A stretch of 64,000 bases of DNA from Trichopria drosophilae (Eukaryota > Arthropoda > Insecta > Hymenoptera > Diapriidae): positions 68,777,501-68,841,500 of the forward strand of contig CM059582.1 in assembly GCA_030407085.1 (NCBI GenBank). Reading direction: 5' to 3'. The notes beneath the pieces are model-generated. The model was not told where the DNA came from. It saw only the letters and a program-made list of their open reading frames with translations, and searched no databases. Numbering within the stretch: the stretch's first letter is position 1; the number at the start of each line of letters is the position of its first letter. Below, piece by piece: positions 10,134 through 22,254 of this stretch. A program made the position numbers and the translations under genes.

Positions 10134-11885
10134 AATTAAAGAGTGTTTCAATTTACTATTTAGAGTGTAACGAGATTCGTCACAGATCTCACCCCCACCT
10201 CCCGTAAATTCCCAGTTTCCGAGAACAGGAACAGTGGACTACGACTAAGCAGCGCACTGGCAAGTCGGCAGGATACGCAGACATCCTGAATCGTCGCAGA
10301 TCGTATGACGGCAGAAACCGAATCGCTTCCCCTACTCAAAAAGATAGATCCTCTCCTCTCACATCCCACTACCGGTCCGTCAATTGCAATTGCAGCTGTT
10401 GAACGGCAAGTTCCAATTCTCGAAGAAGCGTCCGCTCGTGTGAGAACTATTCGCTCACACCTTCGATGCGCGAGCCTCTTCCCCCCTTTTGCCCCTCACA
10501 TACCACCAAGCTAAGGAATCGGTGCTCCAACGATCGTCGCCTCGACCCACGAGAGCCCGTTCCCATTTCTCATCCCCACCATAGCGACTGCTCCGCTAGC
10601 CGTTCGCCTCGGTCGTGCATGCATCCATCGCACGTTCTCGACGCACGAGACCTTTCCCCCCCGCTGGATTTTTCCATGCGGCGTCTTCGCCGCGACGTTC
10701 GTCGCAACCGCGACACGCAAGGAACCGATGTTCGCTTCCGGTTCCCAACCACGGCTATGCACTCGCTAGCCATCCCAAGTCGTTCGGACGACAATCGGAC
10801 GCTCCATGCAACGCGCCCGCGCGCCGATGTCCCTTCTTTCGTTCGCCTGTAATTCGCAGGCCCCTCTCTCTGTCGGACTCAAGTAGCAGTCGCTGCGTCC
10901 GTCTTATTCTCTCCCCCTCTTTTCGTGCGTGCCTCCTTGCACGTACGGCAACTTTCGTTGCCTCCACCATTTCAGGTCCGAGTTGACAGTCGTCCTTCGG
11001 CACAACCCAACGGCAGACCTGATGCCGCATTCCCCATGTAACGCCGCCCCGAAACAGTCTTCATAAAAAACGGAGAGACGATCTCCTGTTCGTCTCTTTC
11101 TTGGACACGGAAATTCCGCTGTCCCGCCCCACTCTGAGACGCCAAATATGCTGCATCTCTCTCTCACACAAGAGGAAACGTATGCACCCCTCTCTGTGCT
11201 ATGAGACGAAGTCCCTCTGCTTCTCCCCGTCTACACCGCCGTCACACACCTATCCTATCGAACTGTAAATCGCTGTCCTTTTCCTTCTGCTTGCCCCTCA
11301 CACTTTCTATTTCTTTTCCTCCCTTCCCCCCGACGTTCTGCGATACGCACGAAGCGGCAACACCGTGCCCGCGGCACGCGCCTCGAAAATTCCGGCGCGA
11401 GCCCCGGCACATTCGTGACCGGTAATACGACGCAACGAGTCGAATTTCGACGTGCGCGCCTATAACAAAAAAACGAACCTTAAAGTGCGAGTAGTGACTC
11501 TTACGTGGAATCCGCCGTCTGGAGGACTACCAACCTCGAGGAGGATCGCCAATTTTGGACCGCCAACCCCTTCATCACCTCAGCCACCCCGGACGAGGAA
11601 GTCGCCGTCCCGAGTGGACCATCACCTGCCCCGTAAGCCGAGTTTTCGTGAGTACCGTTGCCCCTTTTTTGATTCTGTGCCCCCGTTCGTTCCGGTCATT
11701 TCGTAAGAAATTTTCCTGTCGCGTGATTTCGGACCCTTTTTATTGTTTCAGCCGCCCCTGGCGCATTTATGTAAGGTCCCTATTCTTTGTCGTGAGAAAT
11801 ACATAAATAGTCGAGTCAATTTGAGTTCGTTCACTTTTTTTTATAACCTTTTTTCCTATTCGGAAAACAACCGTTATAAGAGAAT
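10134..11885. other. GC-rich, CpG-rich block inserted in a satellite
   Basis: Base composition changes sharply: the block is rich in C, CG and pyrimidine runs, while both flanks are AT-rich satellite. Overlapping open frames exist on both strands, as expected in GC-rich DNA, and none is recognisable. At 11501-11630 one frame reads like protein (AVWRTTNLEEDRQFW) and a GTGAGT splice-donor-like site follows at about 11649, so it could contain a first exon or an LTR leader. I could not find matching LTR-type ends or a target duplication. Function is unknown. Confidence 0.45.
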
Positions 11886-12640
11886 TTATAACAATACTAA
11901 AAATATGTAAGAAGTTTTCAATGATTTTTCCTGTCAACTGTACATCCAGTTTCTCACTTCTCGGAGAAATAAACAATCTTAATTGTTTAAATTATTTAGA
12001 AACACAATAAATTCATTGCGCTGAACACTTACGATACTATTAGAAGTACACAGGAGGTTTTTCAACATTAGATTATTCTTCCTGCCAAATATATATCCAG
12101 TTTCTCAATTTTCGGAATAATAAAGTTGTATTGTTTAAGCAATTACGGAACAATTTCGATTTACAATTTATAAGCTATTAACACTATTAGAAGTATCAAA
12201 GAGACGTTGAAAAATGTGTCTGTCTATATGTACATACATCCAGTTTGTCACATTTCGGATTAATAAATAACTTATAATTGAGTACTTGGGTACGCGAACG
12301 AATTTAAGACTATTAAGTTTTCATTACGCTTAAGTAGTTCTTGCATCCAAGTACTCAATTATTTAAACAATTAAGAAACACAATTAATTCCTAACATTGA
12401 AAACATACGACTGTATTAGGAGTACTAAGGAGATTTTTCATGATTATTTGATTCTTTCTGCCAAATATACAGACAGTTTCTCTCTTTCCGGAGTAATAAA
12501 CAAGGAATAGTTTCTCACTTTTCAGAGTAACTGAAAAGTGTAATTATTTAAACAATTGAGAAACACATTTAATTCCAACTAGGATTCCTATTAGGAGTAT
12601 ATAGAAGTTTTTTCAAGATTATTTGATTTTTCGTGCCAAA
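11886..12640 (+). repeat. Diverged satellite, right block (~140-bp unit)
   Basis: About five units of the same satellite as at 9945-10133 occur here, seen from the recurring CAGTTTCTCACTT / TCGGA.TAATAAAC cores near 11950, 12100, 12240 and 12475. Two copies of a TAATTGAGTACTTGGGTACG-type segment in opposite directions (12275 and 12345) form a local hairpin. Confidence 0.65.
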
Positions 12641-12853
12641 TTTACGACCAGTTAGGGTCCTACAAAGTTGATAATTTAACCTACAAGTAGTTGACCTGAC
12701 ACAACCATTCCTGGAGAATAGACGTTCTGAAGAAAAATGTACTTTCCACCTAATAATCCTACGGGAATTTAATCTAACATAACCAAACCTGGTGGGAGGC
12801 AGCATCCCAAAAACAGTTGGTAATTTAACCTACGAGCATTTGACCTAACATAA
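12641..12853 (+). repeat. AACCTACAAGCAGTTGACCTG-family repeat, second locus
   Basis: Two units of the family described at 1545-1878 lie here (AACCTACAAGTAGTTGACCT and AACCTACGAGCATTTGACCT), ending abruptly where the ~119-bp module begins at 12854. Confidence 0.6.
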
Positions 12854-13527
12854 ATGGCGGATCCAAGATGGCCGACCAAAAAGTGAAAAATTACCCGATC
12901 TTGATGAAACTAGGAACTCGGAGGTTTTCGGAGTCGCTGATAACGAATCTGACCATCGATTTTGAAAATTAAAAATGGCGGATCCAAGATGGCCTACCAA
13001 AAAATGAAAAATTACCCGATCTTGATGAAACTGGGTTCTCGAGGGTCTTCGGGGTCGTTGATAACGAATCTGATCTCAGACTTATATATTTAAAATTGAG
13101 AGTATAAAGAGTACCCAGTTTCATCAAGTTTGAGTTATTTTTCGCATTTTGATCGGCTACCTTGGATCTGCCATTGTGAATTTTCAAAATCTGACTTCAG
13201 ATTCGTAATCAGCGACCCCGAAAAACCTCGAGAACCCAGTTTCATCAAGTTTGGGTAATTTTTCGCATTTCCGTCGGCCATCTTGGATCCTCCATTTTGA
13301 ATGTTCAAAATCTGACTTCAGATTCGCAATCAGCGATCCCAAAAACCCCCGAGTACGTAGTTTCATCAAGATAAAGTAAATTTTCATATTTCCGTCGGCC
13401 ATATGGATCCGCCATTTTGAATTTTCAAAATCTTACTTCAGATTCGCAATCAGCGACCCCGAAAACCCCCGAGTAACAATTTTCAGCTATGTTCCGTATA
13501 AAGAAAAATGTATGCCGCAAAGGGTTC
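12854..13527 (+). mobile_element. Truncated TTAA-type element (family B right part)
   Basis: Module copies run plus-sense to about 13080 and minus-sense to 13470, then a segment ending GCCGCAAAGGG at 13524. That ending matches the right end of the two complete family-B elements (GCTTCAAAGGG). The following bases are TTC rather than TTAA, and the left end is missing, so the copy is truncated. It abuts the complete family-B element that starts at 13532. Confidence 0.6.
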
Positions 13528-13531
13528 TTAA

Positions 13532-14243
13532 CCCTTACAAGCACGGTGTCGATCCAGATCGATACCTTTTTGTAATGCATTTTTTACATATTTCAGGTAA
13601 TTATTAATCAATTTTCTTGCAATTTTTTGTTTTATACCTTAGAAAACATGTTAGGAAATATAAATAAATCAATATTTATCATTAATTATTATGTTATAAT
13701 TGTTTAAATAATTATATGATTGCTGAGACGAAAACTTCACTCAAACATGACGAAACTGGGTACTCGGGGATTTTTGGGGTCGCTGATTACGAATCTGAAC
13801 TCAGATTTTCAAAATTCAATATGATGGATCCAAAATGGCGGACTGAAATGTGGAAAAGTTACTTAATCGAGATGAAACTGTGTACTTAGGGGTTTTAGGA
13901 GTAGCTGATTACGAATCTGAACACAGATTTTCAATATTCAAAATGGCGAATTAAATATGGCATACTCGAATGTTAAAATGTCGTAGTTCGCGGCTGTAAA
14001 AATCACCTGTATTCGTCGTTTAGTTCTAAATTATTTACCGAAAATAAATATTATTGCCTGAATCTCCGAGTACACAGTTTCATCTCGGTTAAGTAACTTT
14101 TCCACATTTCCGTTCGCCATTTTGGATCCGCCATATTGAATTTTGAAAGTCTAAGTTTAGATTCGCAATCAGCAACCCCGAAAACCTCCGAGTAATGATT
14201 TTCAGCCATTTTCCGCGTAAAGAAAAATGTATGCTTCAAAGGG
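13532..14243 (+). mobile_element. TTAA-flanked piggyBac-type MITE, family B, copy 1
   Basis: The 712-bp element is bounded by TTAA at 13528-13531 and 14244-14247. Ends are CCCTTACAAGCACGG and, read inward from the right, CCCTTTGAAGCATAC. A 22-bp near-perfect palindrome (GGTGTCGATC, CA, GATCGATACC) lies at 13545-13566, 13 bp inside the left end. Two plus-sense and one minus-sense copies of the ~119-bp module fill the interior. No ORF of note is present, so mobility would need a transposase in trans. Copy 2 is at 25963-26743. Confidence 0.8.
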
Positions 14244-14409
14244 TTAAAGCCTTGGCGCGATGAGCTTGGTTTCGACATTTTTCTGCTCATATCACAATTA
14301 TATATCGAAATATCGTTTAGTGACTATGTTCTATACACATTATGTTTCATTTAAAAAAAAAATTCATCCAAATCCATTGTGTAATGAAGTCTGTGGACGA
14401 ATGTGAACA

Positions 14410-14795
14410 TCAAAATTTTAATCCGACATACTGTGCGTACTGGAACGCGTTCCAGAGCAAGGATTCCGAAACCGAGCCCTGTGGCACGCCTCCCGTGATG
14501 TTGTAGGAGTGACTGCCGTCATCGGTGTCATAATATCGGGTCCGATATGATAGGTAGCTGGAGATGGCTTCTCGTAGGTAGAGCGGCACCTTAGGATCTT
14601 CAAGTGCCTGCATGATGCTCTCCTACCTGGCCGTGTTGAATGCGTTCCGGATATCTAGTGCAATGAAGGCACACATGCACCTGGTACTACGGCTTTCAAT
14701 CGGCCGATTGCATCGATGGTTGAGCGCCTCTTCCGAAAGCCGAACTGGTTGTCGGAAAGAACTGCGGCATTTTCGATGACTGCTTTTAGTCTGGC
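14410..14795 (-). pseudogene. R1-like non-LTR reverse transcriptase fragment
   Basis: On the minus strand the fragment reads through SDNQFGFRKRRSTIDAIGRL, then a frame change, an AFIALDIRNAFNTARW-like segment, YLREAISSYLSYRTRYYD and GGVPQGSV. These are RT motifs with the wording typical of the R1/LOA group, different from the CR1-like elements elsewhere in the window. The fragment stops before the YADD box and borders a TG microsatellite, so it is a short relic. Confidence 0.75.
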
Positions 14796-14799
14796 ACAA

Positions 14800-14940
14800 A
14801 GTGTGTGTGTGTGTGTGTGTATGTGTACATGTGTGTTCGTGCGTGCGCGCGTGCGTGCGCGTGTGCGCGTGTATGCGTGCGTGCGTGCGTGCGCGCGCGT
14901 GTGTGTGTGTGTATGTGTGTGTGTGGGGGGGGGGGGGCTA
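14800..14940 (+). repeat. (TG)n / (GC)-interrupted microsatellite
   Basis: Alternating purine-pyrimidine tract GTGTGTGT with GCGTGCGC interruptions, ending in a run of G at 14926-14937. It separates the R1-like fragment from the mariner fragment. Long frames here on both strands are products of the repeat. Confidence 0.95.
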
Positions 14941-14944
14941 TTTT

Positions 14945-15345
14945 CGATTAGGCTATGCATAATTTATGCTCAAACTGGTATTCGTTTACTATTTGGCAAT
15001 ATCCTAAACGTGTGTAGAAAACCACACCAAACCTTTTCTGATAGTATTCGGAGAAAAAAGTGCCGCTTCTCGCACAATCCTTTGTTGAAGATCTTCCAGG
15101 TTATTGGGTTTTGTGTAATACACTTTACTTTTTATATAGCCCCGAAGGAAATAATCGAGCGGCGTTCAATTGGGTGACCTTGCTGGCCACTCAATAGCTC
15201 CTCTTCTGACAATCCATCGATTTTGAAATATATCATTAAGATAGTTTCGTCCTACTACACCGTAGTGCAGTGGGGCTTCATTCTGTTGTTGCAAATCGTC
15301 ACCGGTTTTGTTAGTTATAGGTGGCGTTTGATTCACTAATAATGG
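14945..15345 (-). pseudogene. Mariner (DD41D-type) transposase C-terminal relic
   Basis: Read on the minus strand the segment gives QQQNEAPLHYGV, RNYLNDIFQNRW, AIEWPARSP, a stop, then LDYFLRGYIKSKVYYTKP and RIVREAALFSPNTIR. This is the C-terminal third of the same kind of transposase as at 46.7-47.8 kb. Counting from the position of the second catalytic Asp to the Asp of LDYF gives 41 intervening residues. The second Asp itself has been lost (QQNEAP where family members have DG), and there is a stop, so it is dead. Confidence 0.75.
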
Positions 15346-15719
15346 AAATTCTGAATCGCCATAGGCGATTCAAGAAATCGTACAGGAGCATGTCAAATGT
15401 GCATAAAACCTGATTTTAAAGAACCGACATTAATCATTTCCGGACAACACTTTATTAAACATAACTTTGTTAGTTTCAATGTATAAGAGAACCGTAAAAT
15501 TCGGTTATCGGTAGAAAAAGCTATAGGCAATATTTTCATAACGTCGCGCGTGGAAAGCTTTTTCCGTGTTTTTTGAACGGACATTGATCCAGAACATTCT
15601 GGGTAACAAATGTCACGAGCGCTGTGCGGATGATAGATTAACGCCAAATTACAAATATTGCCGCGAAAATACAATTCTTAGCGCGAACATTATTTTTTTC
15701 TTATCATTGTTAAACAGTA
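15346..15719. other. Spacer
   Basis: No gene is recognised. A 93-codon frame on the minus strand (15393-15674) has no family resemblance I can name and no splice-site support. Confidence 0.4.
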
Positions 15720-16375
15720 AAGGGATACCTGTTTGAGCATAAATTATGAACTGGTACTATTAAATTGCCAGAGGAAAATCTTTAAACTTTTGTATGGAAA
15801 ATTTTCCACGAAAATACCCTCTTGCTGAGATACGGGAACATTTAAGTTTCACCTTGAAATGGCCTTGAAATGACTATAATATCGGTCATATCAAATTCGG
15901 ACGTAGAATTTTATGCTCTTTCCGAATCCACGAAAAAAGTAGGGGTTTCCATTTAAAAATAAACTGGACCTCGAAATAACCGTCAAGGTCAAATTCAACG
16001 GTACTATTAATTAGCCAGAGAAATATCCTTCGAATTTTGTCTGAAAGATTTTCCCTGAAAATGCACTCCCGCTGAGTTAATTCGTAGTTCCGGGACTTTT
16101 AAGTTTTACCTTGAAATCACCTTGCTGAAAAATCAAGCATATCATATTCGGATGTAAAATTTTGTGCTCTTTCCGAACAGGTAAGAAAAAATAGGGGTTT
16201 CCATTAAAAAAAGAAAACTTGACCTTGAAATAACATTCAAAGTCTTGCTCAAGGTCAATATCAATATCGCCATTAAATAGCCCGGGAAAAATCCTTTTGC
16301 CTGAAAAATTTTCTAAAAAAATGCACCCCCGCTGAGATATTTCGCCGTATCGGGACTTTTGGTGGACACTGTATA
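15720..16375 (+). repeat. Tandem repeat, ~250-bp unit, ending in GGACACTGTATA
   Basis: About 2.5 units carry TTAG(C/T)CAGAGAAATATCC, GCTGAGATA(T/C)..CGGGAC, ACCTTGAAAT, ATATCA(A/T)ATTCGGA(C/T)GTA and TTTCCATT.AAAAA in the same order. The block ends in TTTTGGTGGACACTGTATA, the kind of ACCCTGTATA-like end seen at many interspersed repeats in this window (30295, 46008, 49010). A diverged part of one unit recurs at 45775-46010. Confidence 0.7.
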
Positions 16376-16784
16376 TCAATTATTTGATCTGCATAGAATA
16401 AAAAAAATTGATAATATGGTAAACTATAGAATATAAAAACAATGAAGACAGCGCATTGCCTATTACAATAAGACGTTGCAGCCTTTTTAATAAATGAGAC
16501 CGAAGGGTGTATTACAAAAGTCCTATTTCATGGATAGCAAAAGAAAAGGTCATGTTCAATGATTACACGAAACGTTCATTCGATGATTTTACGATCATGT
16601 ACATTTGTGTATTTATGTATATAGCGCGATGACCACTGGACATGTACTGCTCATATAGCTTTAGTGCATGGGCACTCAACGTTCATTTCGCTACCAAAGT
16701 TTTGTGAGCGACGTTTCCGAGTTTTGGTTGGCACCAACGCTTTTTACCACGATAAAAAATTCTTCGTACTAAACACTTAACAAG
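16376..16784. other. Spacer left of the foldback element
   Basis: Nothing coding or repeated is recognised here. Confidence 0.4.
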
Positions 16785-18796
16785 CCCATACAGCACAGGA
16801 ATTTTCTGTAATGTATCGGAAACGTTTCAGAAACGTTTCCGCGAAAATTTGAAATAATTTCAGATATATAACGGATATGTGTCGGAAACGTATCGGAAAT
16901 CTTTAAATGTAGTAACCATGGCCGTTTTAGCTAGTCGCAGAAACGTAACGTTAAGCGCTTTGTTACATAACAAAAATACAACGGAAACATAACGGACACG
17001 TAACTTGATAAAATGTGTTTTATTATAGAAATGTAACTGGAAGGTATCGTACACGTAATAGTTGTATTTATAGTTACGTTACGGAATGATAACAGAAACA
17101 TAACGGACATATTTCCCAAGTGAAAAAATTGATTACAAATTGTATATTAAAAATATACAATTTATTGTATACAGACTTGCGCCAAAAGTGATTCAACACA
17201 TTTTATGTACAAAATGTGTCAAGTTTGAACAAAATTGTATATGATGAAAAATTACTCACGTCCGCTAGTTTTTTTATTTAATTTGTTATCCAATTTAATT
17301 ACAAATTTTCAAACTATAAAAAATTTATAGGATAATTCACAATTTCAATGCGGAAATGAAAGGGATACTAAACTTCACGAAGTATCTATGCAGAAATCCC
17401 GAATATGATTCGGAATTTTGCTGACTTTTTTTGACACGACGGCATGGAGATACTAACACAGAAAACTTCATTGCAAATTTCTAAAACGATATAGAAATCA
17501 ATTTGAACTTTTTTTTTATCCCTGATCCTACACCATCTGCCTCCCATCGTCCAAGAAGTCACCAAACAAAATTCTTGATGCAGAAAAATATGAATATTAC
17601 AGCGAAAGGATATACATCAAAAGTTTTATTTTTATTAATTAACTATAATCATTTTACGTTTTCTTAGAACTTTTTAATGTGTACATATTTTTGAGGTTCG
17701 ATCGAGACTGTCACAAAATTTCGGTATAATTGTTTCATTCAAATCTGTGGTTGGTAACGTGGTTGCCAGGATTTGTTGACTTTTAAAATGAGCGAGAAAT
17801 TTTTTTCGGTTACGCTCGAATCTCAAAATAAAATCGCCAAACAAGAAAAAGTAACGAGATACATAAAATAAGTAAATTTCATAAAGCAAAATAAAATTTG
17901 TGTCATTTTCTTCCGCGGTAATTAGTCGTTTTTAGGTATATTTTGCGTTCACAATTTTATTTTTATTTCAGCTGATGAATTTCTTAATTGCGGATAGTTT
18001 GGTGACTTCTTGGGTGAAGGAAAGATTTATATAATATGCAATTGTCGGAGGATCAAGGATCGAAAAAAGTGTTACAAATTGTTTTTCCTGTTAGCTTTTT
18101 AAAAGTTTTCTGTGTGCGTATTTGTATCTCCGTGTCGTCGACGCGTCGCAGAAATTTCAGCGAAATTGGAAATCATCTTCAGGATTTTTGCATCGGTCCA
18201 CTGTAATTTCCTTGTTTCAATATTTCCATTTCCGCATTGAAATTTTAAGTCATCCTAGCATTTTTTGATAGTTTTAACTAAATTCTATAAAAAGTGAAGA
18301 AAAAAAATTAAGGTAAATAATTTTTCATTATATACAATTTTGTTCCAACTTGATACATAACATTGCAGATGTGAAACGTTTTTTCAATATTACGACCGGT
18401 GTTTCCTAGAACCGTTTTCCGATATGTTTCCGCTATATTTCCGTTACATTCTGAAACTAAGGGGAAAAATATGTCCGTTATATTTCTGTTATCATTCCGT
18501 AACGTAACTATAAATACAACTATTACGCGTACGATACCTTCCAGTTACATTTCTATAATAAAACACATTTTATCAAGTTACGTGTCCGTTATGTTTCCGT
18601 TGTATTTTTGTTATGTAACAAAGCGCTTAGCGTTACGTTTCTGCGACTAGCTAAAACGGCCATGGTTACTACATTTAAAGATTTCCGATACGTTTCCGAC
18701 ACATATCCGATATGTATCTGAAATGATTTCAAATTTTCGCGGAAACGTTTTTGAAACGTTTCCGATACATTACAGAAAATTCCTGTGCTGTATGGG
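16785..18796. mobile_element. Foldback element with ~800-bp inverted arms
   Basis: The ends are CCCATACAGCACAGGAATTT at 16785 and its reverse complement ending at 18796. The outer ~330 bp of the two arms match almost perfectly (for example GTAACCATGGCCGTTTTAGC at 16911 and its complement at 18650). Homology continues inward with more indels to about 17600 and 17990, leaving a ~400-bp centre. Short frames in the arms are mirror images of each other and are not genes. I could not see a clear target duplication (flanks ACAAG and AGAGT). The superfamily is unknown. Confidence 0.85.
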
Positions 18797-20146
18797 AGAG
18801 TACGAGAACTTTGGTACAATGTTTCAATTCGAATTCGAGCACCAAGTGTACAGGCCGCCGAGTTGGGTGTTGAGTAGTGGCATCATAGTTATTTATGTTA
18901 TTAGCTGAAATACGTGCACCGGGTCTTCTATATTATTCATTACGGGGTTCGGGTAGTACGCGTCATATTTGTTTATGTTATCAGCAAAAATGCATGAATC
19001 AGGTGTTCAAGCCAGCCGATTACGAGCTCTAAAAATGCGCTTTCCTTGCAGAATTTGAGGTTGAAAAAGAAATGTCAAAAGGATTTTGCAACAAAAAATT
19101 TGTATTGTATATATTAGCAATTTAATTTTGTTGAACAATGTAACAAAAAAATTTATATCTCGGAAAATTCTCTGCCGATTTTCAAAAACCGAAGAGAAAT
19201 CAATTTGCTAGTAAATAAACTATTAACTCAAATTGTTGTATATAAATCTATTATATTTTACATTGTTTCAATGGCATTTATTTATAACAAATTGATAAAA
19301 ACAGTGTTCTAGGTCGAATTTCGAATTGGAAAAAAGCTACATATATTTGTGAAGGTGTTCAATAAAATACCGTTGAAAGAAAAAATGGCACGCATTTGGT
19401 AAATTATTTATTTCAATATTTATGCCGGAACGTACGACGCTCAACGCGCTCTACGCCTTTCGCCTGAGCTCTGTACAGATATTAGGGCCGTCTTTAAGAA
19501 AAAATTTGTTGTGCCGCCCCTCAAATCGGTTCCAAATAATTCAAAACTAATCTCTGAATTATTCAGATTTTTATTTTGACTCCTTAGGGTATCACCCAAA
19601 CTTCGAAGATTGACATTTTTTTCATAAAAACATTTTTTCCCGTGATTCTACTGTCATTTGCAATGCAGTCGGTGTACAATTTTACTAAGTTTCATAACCT
19701 TTTTTAGGTGTTTTCCGAAGGCAAAAGGTCTACCCGGACGAAAATGATCCATTTCCGGCCAAGTTTTTTCGTTTCGAATATCTATAATTTTTCCTCACAA
19801 AAAATAGTAAGGCCTAAAATATTCCAATAACTTTGTTCGAATGCATTCTAAAATTATGTACGGTGAAATTTCGAATTCCTTGTCATTCTTCGATTAAAAT
19901 GATTTCCGGTGGAATAATAAACGATCATTTTTGGCCGAGATAGAGCATTTTTTATGAAAAAATTTTGCCTAGCTAAACTCTGGTAAAGCAAATAAATTTT
20001 TAGTTTATTCACTATAATTCGAAAGAAAAAAATCTGGCGATATTGCACTATAGAAGATCGTTTTCTCTACCTTTTGTCGGTTTGAAAGGCCTATCTATAT
20101 GTTCAACATTTTCCCTCATGTGCCGAAATATATTTTTTGTTACAAG
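18797..20146. other. AT-rich spacer
   Basis: A diverged direct repeat containing TTTATGTTAT(T/C)AGC is seen at 18890 and 18976. No gene, splice-supported frame or clear element end was found in this 1.35-kb stretch. Confidence 0.4.
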
Positions 20147-22254
20147 TGTTACGACCGAATTAAGTATACTTACTCAAAGTACACCTCCTCCACTCGTGGA
20201 AAGGGCGAGTCAATCTAGAGATTGACTTCGGGTTGTTTATGGTGAACAAGGGCAGCTGTACTGCATAATGAGGTGGATGTAAAATAATTGAGTTTATTTT
20301 GATAGAAAAACGTAGCTAATTTTGATTTATTAACTGAAATTTAATACATGCAGGAATTATTGGCTATATAAGGGAGAAATAATTCTGGGAGTGGGGAGTA
20401 AACAAATTCTCTGGATGGCGGCTGGCGCAGCAAAATATCTGTGTAGGTCGGATTTCCTCACTGAAAGGAAATTATATTAAATGATCAATTACCGACATGT
20501 GATTTGAAAATATATTGTTAGAAGGAGAAACGGATAAGTTCTGATACGCGAGTAATAAAGGAAAAATATGGGTAATAGGAATGTTAGTGGGAAAGAATGT
20601 AGATTCTTTAAATTTTGTTTTACTCACTTTTGATGATTGTTCGGGAACTCTTTAATGAAACTAAGCGCTGTCGCGTGATGTTGGCAGATGAAAGGGCGAT
20701 GGTTAGCTCGTGCCTGCTAGTTCGTCCTTGGCAGATGAAAGGGCGGTTGTTAGCGGGTGCCTGTTAGCTCGTGCTTGGGAGATGACAGGGAGGTTGTTAG
20801 CGCAGATGGTGACGAATTTGGTACAAACGAAGAGTGGAAACGGTGTATTTAGATTGTGGATAAGTTTCGCTGCACTTATCGAGGAAGCAGTCTCAGACCT
20901 TCAGAGAGGGGCCGTTTCGCTACTCAAGGAGAGAAAACGATCAAAAATCCCAGAGAGTTCTGAGAGTTTTTAGAGAATACTTGAGTGTCCCCCCGAGAGC
21001 CTTCTGATGGCTGTATTTATACCCAGCTCCCCACCATGGAAACATTCATAAGTACGAGGAGTGGGACAATGGGGTGAGAGCGATGTGTCAGGTTACGATT
21101 TTAGTAGGTTTTCTGCTAATTGTTGTAAATTTTGGTGTTGCAGAGATTGTTTTCTTGATGCAATAGTTGAATTTTTACATGGCTATGGTAATATTTTACA
21201 CAAAAATGAATGAAAGTCGTAGCATTTATAGAACTGGAGATATTTAAGAAAAAGGCTTCGAAACAAATTATTTATGAAAATTGCATACTGTTTGATATCT
21301 GAAGATTTGCTGAATTGATTTTGGGTTAGTTAATTGACAATTATAACTACGATATTCATCGAGGTTTACGTAAATGAACAATATTAGGAAGAATACCTAA
21401 CGTATTTGACCTACTTGATTTGGCTATAGTGAGGCAAAATATTTTATGTTATTGTTGGAAATTCTGAGATTACGTAACTTGGAATAATGGAGTATGGCGT
21501 TGATTCCTATTTCTTTACCTCAGTGAATAGTTCCTTAATCTTAATAATTTTGAATCCTTATTTAAGAATTATCTAATTTTGCTTTGTATAGCTCAGAAAA
21601 ACCTTCTCAATCCATCTGAAAATACTAATCGCTCTGAATACTTTTTAGAGAATTCCAAGTATTCACAAGTATTCATACTGCATTTAATTTATACTTGCGA
21701 ATCTTTTTGAGTAATTTGAGGCCAAGAAATATTACGAAGTATTAAGAATGATTAAATATATTTTCCTATTATTGCATTTTTCATAAGTTTGTAAAGATTG
21801 GAAATAAATTTGGGTGCGGCTGAATAATACTATGAATGTATTTGACTAATTATGTATAGGTTGTGTGCCTGCTATCAGTAAGGGTTTGTATTATGACTCT
21901 CTGGAATGCCCAACAATCTCCAGCGAGAGCTGCTTTGCACGCTTTATAGGTAGTTACATGTTTGTACACAGAAAGTTTTTCAAACGTAAGAAAATTATAA
22001 GGATTTTCTTTTTTAATTGTATTTTTACAAATTCGAATTCGTCGCTGAAAAGTTGACAAGTATATGTAGTTTCGGAATTTACTAGAGATTTTTAATTTTA
22101 TCGATAATGTAGAAATCGCATGAGTATGTAACCGTTGATGTCTATATTAAAGTCGGTATTATATATATTCTATTGTTGCGGCGCTAAGTGGTTGTTCTTA
22201 AATACCGAGTTACAGGTTCCCGTGATACATTTGAAGGTTACGTAGGACGTGACA
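20147..22254 (-). repeat. Long terminal repeat of a Gypsy-type retrotransposon (3' LTR)
   Basis: Read on the minus strand the LTR starts TGTCACGTCC (22254) and ends GGTCGTAACA (20147), giving the short inverted ends expected of an LTR. A purine tract AAGAGGGGGA lies directly outside the 22254 end (22255-22264), as expected for the polypurine tract beside a 3' LTR. A core promoter, GGTATAAATACAGCC, lies about 1.23 kb inside. At 2.1 kb the LTR is unusually long. No second LTR or coding region is adjacent, so the element is mostly gone. The start TGTYACGTCC.CGTAAC is shared with the solo LTR at 60859. Confidence 0.65.
21014..21021 (-). promoter_or_regulatory. TATA box of the LTR promoter
   Basis: On the minus strand GGTATAAATACAGCC forms a strong TATA box; transcription would start about 25-30 bp further, near 20985-20992, in the TCTCGGGGGGACACTC region. 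This would divide the LTR into a ~1.25-kb U3 and a ~0.85-kb R-U5. Confidence 0.55.

Noticed and set aside
10160..11706. Many overlapping frames of 60-130 codons in the GC-rich block
   Set aside because: They overlap on both strands, lack recognisable motifs and are expected from base composition; no splice-supported model could be built.
10134..11885. Calling the GC-rich block a solo LTR
   Set aside because: TGTAACGAG near 10168 looks like an LTR start, but no matching inverted end or target duplication could be found at the right.
14655..15177. Overlapping frames rich in Cys/Val or His/Thr on both strands
   Set aside because: They are the two translations of the TG microsatellite plus flanking relics.
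16860..18819. Mirror-image frames of 62-83 codons
   Set aside because: They are the same inverted-arm sequence read from both ends of the foldback element, not genes.
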